From NCBI RefSeq assembly GCF_001263795.1, contig NZ_LHUR01000032.1, positions 1-40,110 of the forward strand: a stretch of 40,110 nucleotides of DNA, given 5' to 3'. A program made the position numbers and the translations under genes. Source of the stretch: Clostridium homopropionicum DSM 5847 (GTDB lineage: Bacteria > Bacillota > Clostridia > Clostridiales > Clostridiaceae). Under the pieces are notes generated by a model. The model saw nothing but the letters and a program-made list of their open reading frames with translations. It ran no database searches and was not told the origin of the DNA. How positions within the stretch are numbered: the first letter of the stretch is position 1; each line of letters starts with the position of its first letter. Shown here piece after piece: positions 34,142-40,110 of this stretch.

Positions 34142-34600
34142 ATGGGATTGAAGTTAAAAAGTAAATTCTTATTGTATTCATGGTTATTTTTGATAATTGT
34201 TATTGGCAGCGGTTGTGGAGTAAGCCAGGATAAAAAGAATATATACAGTAACAATGATATTATAGCGCAAGAGGCGGATAGCTTTTCTTTTGGAACTAGA
34301 AGTGATACTGGAAATTCAAAGGATGAAGTTAATATAAAATATAGTGGTTTCTATGGAGCAGATACTATTTGGATTATAGAAGCAGAAGAGAATCAAGAAA
34401 TAATTCTCAAATATAATTCAAATGTAAAGAGCGGTGACTTTAAGCTGGTTTTAATTAATCCTAAAAAAGAAATAGAAAATATTTTAGTAGGAACTCAGCA
34501 GGGTGATAAAACTATAAAACTAACTAAAGGAAAGTATGTTATTAAAATTGTAGGTAGAAATGCTAAAGGAGAAATTAATATTACTAGAAGTGAAATATAA
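34142..34600 (+). CDS. Hypothetical lipoprotein
   Basis: A 152-residue lipoprotein with a signal peptide ending I-G-S-G-C (C25) and a mature domain of short strands (Y-S-G-F-Y-G-A-D-T-I-W-I-I-E-A then K-L-V-L-I-N-P and G-K-Y-V-I-K-I-V-G). The latter pattern suggests a small beta-sandwich. AAAGGATG lies close to the ATG at 34142; a TTG two codons later is an alternative. No family recognised. Confidence 0.75.
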   Translation: MGLKLKSKFLLYSWLFLIIVIGSGCGVSQDKKNIYSNNDIIAQEADSFSFGTRSDTGNSKDEVNIKYSGFYGADTIWIIEAEENQEIILKYNSNVKSGDFKLVLINPKKEIENILVGTQQGDKTIKLTKGKYVIKIVGRNAKGEINITRSEI

Positions 34601-34613
34601 AGGATGAGATTTT

Positions 34614-35236
34614 ATGAATAATATTGTGAATTTTTATGAAGGATATGATGAAGAAAGCAGACTTACAACAAATAATTCAAGAAAAGTTGAGTTTACTGTT
34701 ATTACTACCATTCCATCAATCTATCTGCAGGAGTATTAGTAAGTAGTTATAAAGATGAAAGCTTTGATGTGGTGTTATGTCTTGGACCAATCTATCACCT
34801 TACAAATGAATGTGATAGAGAAAAGTGCATTAAGGAATCCTTGAGAGTATTGAAAAGGGGTGGAATACTAGCAATTTCATATATTAATAAGCACTTTGTA
34901 TTAAATTCAGTTATGATCACAGATAAGAGGTTTCTTACAAAGCAGTTTGTTGACAAGCTTTCAAATACAGGAGTTATTAAAGATGGAGAAAAAGAGTGTT
35001 TTTGGACTGATGCCTTTTTTACTACTCCTTTGGAGATGGAAGCATTCATAGAAAAATTTGATTCTCAGATTATTGACCATGTAGGAACTGACGGAGTAAG
35101 TCCCTTCTTAAAGGATTTTGTGGATAATATGAATGATGAAGAATATTCTACATGGCTTCACTATAGTTTAATCAGTTGCAGAGAAAAGAGTATTTTAGGC
35201 ATGAGTAATCATGGATTATTAATATGCAGAAAATAA
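34614..35236 (+). pseudogene. SAM methyltransferase gene with internal deletion
   Basis: The N-terminal part (ATG at 34614 after AGGATGAG) reads N-N-I-V-N-F-Y-E-G-Y-D-E-E-S-R-L, a common start of small methyltransferases, and stops at TAG 34737-34739 after 41 codons. The C-terminal part continues in another frame: S-Y-K-D-E-S-F-D-V-V-L-C-L-G-P-I-Y-H-L (motif IV) through to 35236. Between them the segment carrying motif I (the G-x-G SAM site) and strand 2, roughly 45-50 residues, is missing, with a frame change near 34708-34725. The intact C-terminal frame can start at a GTG (34769) but has no ribosome site and would lack SAM binding. The product is almost certainly non-functional. Confidence 0.8.
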
Positions 35237-35265
35237 AATAGTTTCGAGGGCTAATGAAAAATTCT

Positions 35266-35291
35266 AAATGAATGTAAAAAAACATTCATTT
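35266..35291. promoter_or_regulatory. Perfect palindrome upstream of NimA-like gene
   Basis: AAATGAATGT (35266-35275) and ACATTCATTT (35282-35291) form a perfect ten-base inverted repeat around AAAAAA. It lacks a T-run on the + strand, so it is a weak terminator; AATGAATGT-type half sites are common for TetR-like repressors, making an operator for the downstream gene possible. Confidence 0.5.
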
Positions 35292-35332
35292 AAAACAAAG
35301 CTAATTATATTAACTAATGGAGGGAAATAAAA

Positions 35333-35806
35333 ATGCCAGTAAAATGGATTACTAAAGAAAAAAGCATGAATTTATTATCAAAAGCAGTATATGGTAGACT
35401 TGCAACCTGTGGAGAAGATGGGCAGCCATATATTACACCTATTAATTTTGTTATTCATAATGAAAAGGTATATTTTCATACAGGATTTGAAGGAAGAAAA
35501 TTAGATAATATAAATAAAAATCCAAAGGTTTGCCTAGAGATTAGTGCGTCAGGCAAGATGTATGCAACACCTCATGCAAGAAATTTTACTATGAGATTTT
35601 GGAGTATTCTTGTTTTTGGAGAAGCAAATGTAGTAACTGACAAGGAACTTAAACTGAATGTACTTAATTTATTAATGGAAAAACACGCAAGCGGATATAA
35701 ATATGAGCCACTTTCTATTGAAGATATGGATATTGTAAATGTTATTGAAATAAATATAAATGAGATAAGTGGTAAAGCAAGTGTTGACCCAGAAGTAAAG
35801 GATTAA
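35333..35806 (+). CDS. Pyridoxamine 5'-phosphate oxidase-like (NimA-type) flavoprotein
   Basis: A 157-residue split-barrel flavoprotein. The pattern Y-G-R-L-A-T-C-G-E-D-G-Q-P-Y-I-T-P-I-N-F-V then V-Y-F-H-T-G-F-E-G-R-K-L-D and P-K-V-C-L-E-I-S matches the NimA/PNPOx-like family, where members bind FMN or heme and some reduce nitroimidazoles. The ending has I-E-I-N-I-N-E-I-S-G-K-A. ATG follows TGGAGGG. The role in this organism is unknown. Confidence 0.92.
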   Translation: MPVKWITKEKSMNLLSKAVYGRLATCGEDGQPYITPINFVIHNEKVYFHTGFEGRKLDNINKNPKVCLEISASGKMYATPHARNFTMRFWSILVFGEANVVTDKELKLNVLNLLMEKHASGYKYEPLSIEDMDIVNVIEININEISGKASVDPEVKD

Positions 35807-35835
35807 TTGATTTTTGAAAATAAGGAGGGTGAAAT

Positions 35836-36178
35836 TTGTTTGAAATTATGAGTGTAATTTGGTATTTGATTTTAGTATCAATTGGATTCTATATTGTTTA
35901 TTTATTAAGCTCCACTAGGCGTAATATGACCAATAATATGGAAGCAAATTTCTTCAGTAAAGATGATTATTTTACAAGGCTTTATAGTGTCCATATCTAT
36001 AGAACTACTGCAACTTATAGAGATATTGTCTGGAATTGGTTTTGCTAGGGCTATAGATATTGACGATGTAATACTTAATGTTTTAGGAATAGTAATTGGA
36101 TATTTAATTTATAGAGCAATCTATTATGTCTCAAATAGATATAGTATAAAGTTTATGAGTAATATATTAGATTCATAA
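35836..36178 (+). pseudogene. VanZ-like membrane protein gene with internal deletion
   Basis: From a TTG at 35836 (after AAGGAGGGTG) one frame encodes an N-terminal helix Y-L-I-L-V-S-I-G-F-Y-I-V-Y-L-L and R-R-N-M-T-N-N-M-E-A-N-F, as in VanZ-family proteins, then runs into unrelated residues and stops at 36048. A second frame picks up at about 35951 with G-F-I-V-S-I-S-I-E-L-L-Q and continues D-I-D-D-V-I-L-N-V-L-G-I-V-I-G-Y, the C-terminal VanZ signature, to 36178. The central part with the usual G-N-I-x-x-F-x-P-x-G helix is absent (about 45-50 residues). Deletion plus frame change means no intact VanZ product. VanZ-like proteins are small membrane proteins linked to glycopeptide or lipopeptide resistance. 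Confidence 0.8.
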
Positions 36179-36257
36179 CTTGCGAAGTGTAAATACATCA
36201 TAGTAAATTTATGAAGTTTTAATTTGTATTAATAAATATGTAAAAGAGGGATGCTTA

Positions 36258-36695
36258 ATGAAAAGATTATATCGTATATTGTTTGGACTACATTTATTTG
36301 TAGGAATAGGTGCTATTGCAGGGGGATTAGCTGCTATAACTAATCCTCAAGGGCCACTGGGAGTGCCAACTGAGCTTTTAAAAAACTCACCTTTTAGTAA
36401 TTATCTGATACCTGGAATTATTCTATTTTCTATAATTGGACTTGGTAATATCTTTAGTGCTCTAATGTTTCGTTTTAAATCAAAGTTTCAAGGATATATA
36501 AGCAGTGTTTTTAGTTGGGCTTTAGTGATTTGGATTGTAGTTCAATGTATTATGCTTAATGCTGTAGCTTTTTTACATGTTCTATTTTTTATTATTGGGC
36601 TAATTCAGGCAGGTCTATCGATGGCAATGTTGATGGAGTATCGTTTGTTTCCAACAAATATTATGATTAAAATCTATGATGGGGTAAGAAAATAA
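36258..36695 (+). CDS. Hypothetical four-helix membrane protein
   Basis: A 145-residue protein with four hydrophobic segments (about 8-27, 50-71, 82-103, 107-127). The first carries G-I-G-A-I-A-G-G-L-A-A-I and is followed by P-Q-G-P-L-G-V-P, a feature shared by a group of small DUF membrane proteins I cannot name for certain. ATG follows AAGAGGG. Function unknown. Confidence 0.8.
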   Translation: MKRLYRILFGLHLFVGIGAIAGGLAAITNPQGPLGVPTELLKNSPFSNYLIPGIILFSIIGLGNIFSALMFRFKSKFQGYISSVFSWALVIWIVVQCIMLNAVAFLHVLFFIIGLIQAGLSMAMLMEYRLFPTNIMIKIYDGVRK

Positions 36696-36734
36696 ATATT
36701 TGTATCGAATTTCAAATACTTGAAAGGATATGTT

Positions 36735-37307
36735 ATGAGAAAAAAATGGATAAGTATTCTTTTATTCTTTATTGTTGTGTTATTAATAGGTGGAATAACT
36801 TTTATTGCTAGAGATAGAAAACTTATAGGAGAAAAAATAGATAGTTACAAGAAGATAGAGGTTCATTATAACGGAATCATCTATTCAAAAGCTTATGGGA
36901 AAAACTACAGTAATGATGGCTACTACTATGGTCAGAAGTGGCAATGTGTAGAATACATTAAAAGGTTTTACTATGAAGCAAAAGGACATAAAATGCCAAA
37001 TGTATATGGGAATGCTAAAGATTATTTTGACTCTAATGTACAGCAAGGAGGACTGAATAAATCAAGAGGCTTAGTTCAATATAGAAATTGTGAAAATGTT
37101 AAACCAGAACCAGATGATTTAATAGTTTTTACAGACACAAAATTTGGACATGTTGCAATTGTAACTGAAGTAACAGATGATTATGTAGAAGTAATTCAAC
37201 AAAATGTGTATAGCAAGACTAGGGAAAGACTCAAACTTATGATTAAAGATAATCAATATTTTGTTGGATCAAAAAGGAAACCTGCTGGATGGTTGAGAAA
37301 AGAGTAG
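36735..37307 (+). CDS. CHAP-domain amidase, membrane-anchored or secreted
   Basis: A 190-residue protein starting at the ATG at 36735, with AAAGGAT upstream; an in-frame TTG at 36720 precedes that site. Residues 7-25 are a membrane segment. The CHAP domain (about 60-165) has the catalytic Cys71 in Q-K-W-Q-C-V-E-Y and His139 in F-G-H-V-A-I-V, the standard pair of NlpC/P60-superfamily cysteine peptidases/amidases. It probably cleaves peptidoglycan cross-bridges or peptide stems outside the cell. Nothing in the neighbourhood suggests a phage lysis module. Confidence 0.9.
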   Translation: MRKKWISILLFFIVVLLIGGITFIARDRKLIGEKIDSYKKIEVHYNGIIYSKAYGKNYSNDGYYYGQKWQCVEYIKRFYYEAKGHKMPNVYGNAKDYFDSNVQQGGLNKSRGLVQYRNCENVKPEPDDLIVFTDTKFGHVAIVTEVTDDYVEVIQQNVYSKTRERLKLMIKDNQYFVGSKRKPAGWLRKE

Positions 37308-37328
37308 TATTGATATTTAGGAGGAAAA

Positions 37329-38159
37329 ATGAAGATACTTATTTTAGGTGCCAGTGGATTTTTAGGAGGTAAGGTTCATCATAGATTAAGTGAAAATCCT
37401 AACTTTAAAGCTGTAGGGACTTGTTTTAAATCCTGCAAAAATAATGAACTTATTAAAATTAATATAAAGAACGAAAATGAAATTGAAGAAGTATTTAATG
37501 AAAACAAAGCTGATGTAGTAGTTTGGTGCATTTTGGACATGAATAATGAAAAGGAACTTATTAATATTGGATTGCGTAATGTAATGAAGAATCTAAATGA
37601 TAACACAAAACTTATATACATTTCTACGGATGCCTTCATTGAAGGAAAGGGAAATTATTCAGAAGAGGTTTCTTTGAAGTATTACCCATGTAGTAATCCA
37701 TTGTCATGGTATATTAATGCTAAAATAGAAGGTGAGAAAGTAGTAAAAAGTCACAAAAATCATGTAATTATTAGAACTGGTCCTTTGTATGGAAAAGATG
37801 TAGAAGGTAATTGGGATAAAAGAGTTACAAGTTTAATAGAAGCATTATCTGAAAATAGAACAATATCTAGAAGTGGTAATTTATATAAAACATTTGTTTA
37901 TATTGATAATTTAGCAGATTTAATTTATGAAATGATTGAAATGGACTTTAATGGCATAATTCATGTTGGACCAGAAGAAAAAGAGAGTTATTATACTTTT
38001 AACAGAAAGATGGCAGGAAAGTTAGGATTAGATGAAAATTTAATTGTTGAAGACATAATCAGTAATGATAATGCAATAGAAAATGGGATACCTTTGGATA
38101 CTTCTATGAATACTAGTAAATGTAGAAGAATTTTTAAAACTGAATTCAAATGTTTATAA
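37329..38159 (+). CDS. NAD(P)-dependent sugar-nucleotide reductase, RmlD-like
   Basis: A 276-residue extended short-chain dehydrogenase. The NAD(P)-binding motif G-A-S-G-F-L-G is at 7-13; I-S-T-D-A-F-I-E-G gives the S/T position, and the catalytic pair is Y128-x-x-x-K132 in W-Y-I-N-A-K. The motifs I-I-R-T-G-P-L-Y-G and T-F-V-Y-I-D-N-L-A fit the dTDP-4-dehydrorhamnose reductase-like group. No other rhamnose genes are nearby, so another substrate is as likely. ATG follows TAGGAGG. Confidence 0.9.
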   Translation: MKILILGASGFLGGKVHHRLSENPNFKAVGTCFKSCKNNELIKINIKNENEIEEVFNENKADVVVWCILDMNNEKELINIGLRNVMKNLNDNTKLIYISTDAFIEGKGNYSEEVSLKYYPCSNPLSWYINAKIEGEKVVKSHKNHVIIRTGPLYGKDVEGNWDKRVTSLIEALSENRTISRSGNLYKTFVYIDNLADLIYEMIEMDFNGIIHVGPEEKESYYTFNRKMAGKLGLDENLIVEDIISNDNAIENGIPLDTSMNTSKCRRIFKTEFKCL

Positions 38160-38190
38160 ATTATGCGAAGTACATAGGAGATATTAATGT

Positions 38191-38883
38191 ATGAATTTAA
38201 ACGAAAATAAAAAAGTAAAATGCTTAATAATTCATGGCTTTGGTGGTGGAGTACACGAAATAAAACCTTTAGCTGAATATCTAACTAGTCTTGGTTATGA
38301 AACTGTCTGCCCTGTATTAAAAGGTCATTCAAGTACAAAAAAAGATATGAAAAAGGCAACTTATAGTGAATGGATAGACTCTGCGGAACAGGAATTATTA
38401 ATACTAAAGGAAAATGGAGATGAAGTTATCATAATAGGATTTTCTATGGGTGGTCTGATTGCCTTTAATCTTGCATGTAAACATAATATTAAAGCAATTG
38501 TAACAATCAACACTCCAATCTATTATTGGAATATATACCGAGTGTTTCTTAATCTTTTAGATGATTTGAAAAATAAAAAGTGCAAACATATTAGAAGATA
38601 TTTAAATGCAAAAAGTAATTCGCCATTTTCATCAATGATACAATTCCTATTGCTATTAAATAAAACAAAGCCAAAATTAGAAAAAATAAGTTGTCCTATT
38701 CTTACAATACAAGCAGAAGATGACGATACAGTAAGAATAAAGAGCGTTGATTACATTCATAAACATATATCTTCAAGTAAGAAAACTACTAGATATTTTC
38801 ACGAAGGAGGGCATTTGATCCTGTTAAGTGATACAACTGAACAGGTGATGTCATGTATTGAAGATTTCTTAAAAGGTCAATAA
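38191..38883 (+). CDS. Alpha/beta-hydrolase (carboxylesterase-like)
   Basis: A 230-residue alpha/beta-hydrolase similar in size to Est30-type carboxylesterases. The oxyanion region is H-G-F-G-G-G (15-20), the nucleophile S85 lies in G-F-S-M-G-G, an acid is in A-E-D-D-D-T-V (178/179), and the histidine is H208 in E-G-G-H-L-I. It hydrolyses short-chain esters or a lipid in the cytoplasm (family knowledge). AGGAG (38176-38180) is ten bases before the ATG at 38191. Confidence 0.92.
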   Translation: MNLNENKKVKCLIIHGFGGGVHEIKPLAEYLTSLGYETVCPVLKGHSSTKKDMKKATYSEWIDSAEQELLILKENGDEVIIIGFSMGGLIAFNLACKHNIKAIVTINTPIYYWNIYRVFLNLLDDLKNKKCKHIRRYLNAKSNSPFSSMIQFLLLLNKTKPKLEKISCPILTIQAEDDDTVRIKSVDYIHKHISSSKKTTRYFHEGGHLILLSDTTEQVMSCIEDFLKGQ

Positions 38884-38910
38884 TTTAATCAAATCAAGGG
38901 AGAGTTACAA

Positions 38911-39098
38911 ATGAACAAAGCTTGTTCTAGATGGGGAGTTAAGATATCACAAGATACAAAGATTTGTAATGGTTGTGGAAACAGATGTGATTTTACCTAT
39001 ACCAATAGAGATCGAACGAAAATGATTTTTCTATATTAGCTTCTTTACCTATAATTGCGCTTATTATAGTTGCTATAATATTAAATGCTTTAAATTAA
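38911..39098 (+). pseudogene. Frameshifted zinc-ribbon/TM small protein gene
   Basis: ATG at 38911 after AAGGGAGAG opens a 42-codon frame: C5-S-R-W8-G, then C19-N-G-C22-G and C26, ending at TAG 39037-39039. A membrane helix (S-I-L-A-S-L-P-I-I-A-L-I-I-V-A-I-I-L) lies in the overlapping frame that ends at TAA 39096-39098, so one base lost near 39012-39020 would explain it. Zinc ribbons have two C-x-x-C pairs; here the first reads C-x-x-W, with TGG where TGT/TGC is expected. The combination suggests decay of a small zinc-ribbon membrane protein. Confidence 0.65.
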
Positions 39099-39123
39099 AT
39101 TAGTAAGATCAGGGGGAGCGTAT

Positions 39124-39456
39124 ATGAGCGAAATAGTAAGAACACCAAATACACCATATTATGCAGTTATTTTTACATCAATTAGAACTTTAGGTGATAA
39201 TGGATATACAAAGGTTGGAGAAGAGATAATAAATATGGTTTCTAAACAAAAAGGTTTTATAGGAGCAGAAAGTGTTAGAGGGGAAGATGGATTTGGCATA
39301 ACAACATCATACTGGGATTCATTAGAAAGTATTAATGAATGGAAAAAGAACATACAGCATAATAAAGCAAAAGAAATGGGCAGAAATACTTGGTATTCAA
39401 AGTATATGATACGAATTTGCAAGGTTGAGGGAGATAATTATTTTCATAATCATTAA
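39124..39456 (+). CDS. Antibiotic biosynthesis monooxygenase (ABM) domain protein
   Basis: A 110-residue dimeric alpha+beta barrel protein. Y-Y-A-V-I-F-T-S-I-R-T near the start and G-F-I-G-A-E-S-V-R-G, then I-T-T-S-Y-W-D-S-L-E-S-I-N-E-W-K, match the ABM family. Members include heme-degrading and quinone-type monooxygenases but many are uncharacterised. ATG at 39124 follows AGGGGGAG. It is the last protein gene before the rRNA operon. Confidence 0.9.
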   Translation: MSEIVRTPNTPYYAVIFTSIRTLGDNGYTKVGEEIINMVSKQKGFIGAESVRGEDGFGITTSYWDSLESINEWKKNIQHNKAKEMGRNTWYSKYMIRICKVEGDNYFHNH

Positions 39457-39459
39457 AAA

Positions 39460-39708
39460 TAGGGCTACGCTCATTGTCCCTAGTGTGTCAATAGGCGAAA
39501 AGCATAGTAATAAGAATTAATAGTTAGAAAATAGGATTTATTTTAATATAATGACAAATAATCTAATTACTTAACTAAAGTAGTTTTGTTAAGATACTAT
39601 TTGTCGCCGCAAGAGCGAAGACAAATTAAAACAATTGATAAGCGCTAATCGCAAAATACTTAGAAATTATCGGTTAGCAACTAGAGATTAAAATATTTCA
39701 AAAAAGTG
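39460..39708. other. Gap upstream of the rRNA promoter
   Basis: About 250 bases without a gene. A weak TAGGG/CCCTA hairpin (39460-39464 with 39478-39482) follows the ABM gene but has no T-run. A TATAAT at 39547-39552 has only a poor -35 (TTAGAA, 17 bases upstream). TTAACT (39571-39576) and GATACT (39593-39598), 16 bases apart, could be a second rRNA promoter. A hairpin ATTTGTC (39599-39605) with GACAAAT (39620-39626) follows it. Confidence 0.5.
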
Positions 39709-39737
39709 TTGACAAACAAAAATTAAATTGATATACT
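39709..39737 (+). promoter_or_regulatory. Strong rRNA operon promoter
   Basis: A consensus -35 TTGACA (39709-39714) and TATACT -10 (39732-39737) with a 17-base spacer, about 250 bases before 16S. This is the main rrn promoter candidate. Confidence 0.92.
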
Positions 39738-39768
39738 GAATAAGCTGTCTGAGGATAGCGAAAACAAA

Positions 39769-39790
39769 TGGTCTTTGAAAATTAAACAGA
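39769..39790 (+). promoter_or_regulatory. boxA-like antitermination site in rRNA leader
   Basis: TGGTCTTTGAAAA lies at 39769-39781, 32 bases downstream of the promoter -10, followed by TTAAACAG. It resembles the GTCTTTGAAAAxT boxA region bound by NusB-NusE in rRNA leaders of Firmicutes. Confidence 0.6.
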
Positions 39791-39858
39791 ATTAAGGTAA
39801 ATAAATGCCAGTCAATAACTGTAATTGAGTAAGGATACTCAAAATGAAGTTATAGAGA

Positions 39859-39888
39859 AGCGAAGGAAACTCGCTCAGCGAAGCTGAG
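39859..39888 (+). other. Leader hairpins in 16S precursor
   Basis: AGCGA (39859-39863) can pair with TCGCT (39871-39875), and CTCAGC-GAA-GCTGAG (39874-39888) forms a perfect six-pair stem with a triloop. They overlap by two bases, so they may be alternative folds in the 16S precursor leader. Confidence 0.55.
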
Positions 39889-39915
39889 GAGTGCTCAAAG
39901 AGTAAGCGACTATCA

Positions 39916-39985
39916 TCAAATCATAGATTTGAGATATCTGCTTAAGCGATTCGCACCAAATTATAAATTTGGGCTCTCTGCTTAA
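39916..39985 (+). repeat. 40-bp tandem hairpin repeat just before 16S
   Basis: Two hairpins, TCAAATC-ATA-GATTTGA (39916-39932) and CCAAATT-ATA-AATTTGG (39956-39972), start exactly 40 bases apart and each is followed by TCTGCTTAA (39937-39945 and 39977-39985). The stems differ by compensatory changes while pairing is kept. This may be a processing structure in the 16S leader. Confidence 0.7.
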
Positions 39986-39990
39986 CTTTT

Positions 39991-40110
<120 letters not shown>

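Noticed and set aside
34769-35236. 155-residue stand-alone methyltransferase
   Set aside because: No ribosome site before the GTG, and it begins at motif IV, so SAM could not bind; treated as the remnant of a longer gene.
36735-37307. CHAP amidase as a prophage endolysin
   Set aside because: It has its own membrane anchor and no holin, tail or integrase gene is nearby.

Overview
The window is AT-rich DNA from an endospore-forming low-GC Firmicute, most likely a Clostridium sensu lato species. The evidence is AT-biased codon use, strong AGGAGG-type ribosome sites with some TTG/GTG starts, a gerA-type germination operon, a CotF-like coat protein, the lipid II flippase Amj, and the 5' end of a clostridial-looking 16S rRNA gene at the right edge. 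Species cannot be settled from this sequence. Most genes lie on the + strand, co-directional with the rRNA operon. I see no phage module, no CRISPR array, no tRNA and no intact transposase.

Layout. 1-236: five helically phased CGRTTACAAA repeats (possible transposon end) and a palindrome-bearing promoter region. 237-3009: operon of a secreted/anchored protein, an XRE regulator, a DUF2157 membrane protein and a GDYXXLXY protein. 3118-7478: MATE exporter, coat-like ferritin-fold protein, M29 aminopeptidase and class I aminotransferase, separated by large hairpins. 7680-9125: DbpA-type RNA helicase. 9227-12874: germinant-receptor operon in the order B-C-A. 12980-18202: RecQ followed by a MacA/MacB-like adaptor, ATPase and permease set. 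18240-24104: metallo-beta-lactamase-fold hydrolase, phosphodiesterase, UMF1-type transporter, nitronate monooxygenase and EamA exporter. 24283-29328: small membrane protein, sugar acetyltransferase, lipoprotein, Amj, two HD-domain proteins (the first with Arg in place of the HD histidine), a CPBP intramembrane protease and a membrane-tethered helix-turn-helix protein. 29361-39456: small accessory genes (methyltransferase, acetyltransferases, lipoproteins, NimA-like flavoprotein, CHAP amidase, RmlD-like reductase, esterase, ABM monooxygenase). 39457-40110: rRNA promoter, structured leader and start of 16S rRNA.

The most notable result is decay in the right-hand accessory region. Four genes between 31.4 and 39.1 kb appear broken: a small membrane protein interrupted by an in-frame TGA, a methyltransferase that has lost its SAM-binding segment, a VanZ-like gene with an internal deletion, and a zinc-ribbon/TM protein with a frameshift and a lost cysteine. 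Other points of interest are three related REP-like palindromes, a 40-bp tandem hairpin repeat just upstream of 16S, the protease/tethered-HTH gene pair, and the HD pair with one divergent active site. I see no convincing complete new defence or biosynthetic system. The most testable functional hypotheses are the protease/tethered-HTH pair and the palindrome-controlled first operon.
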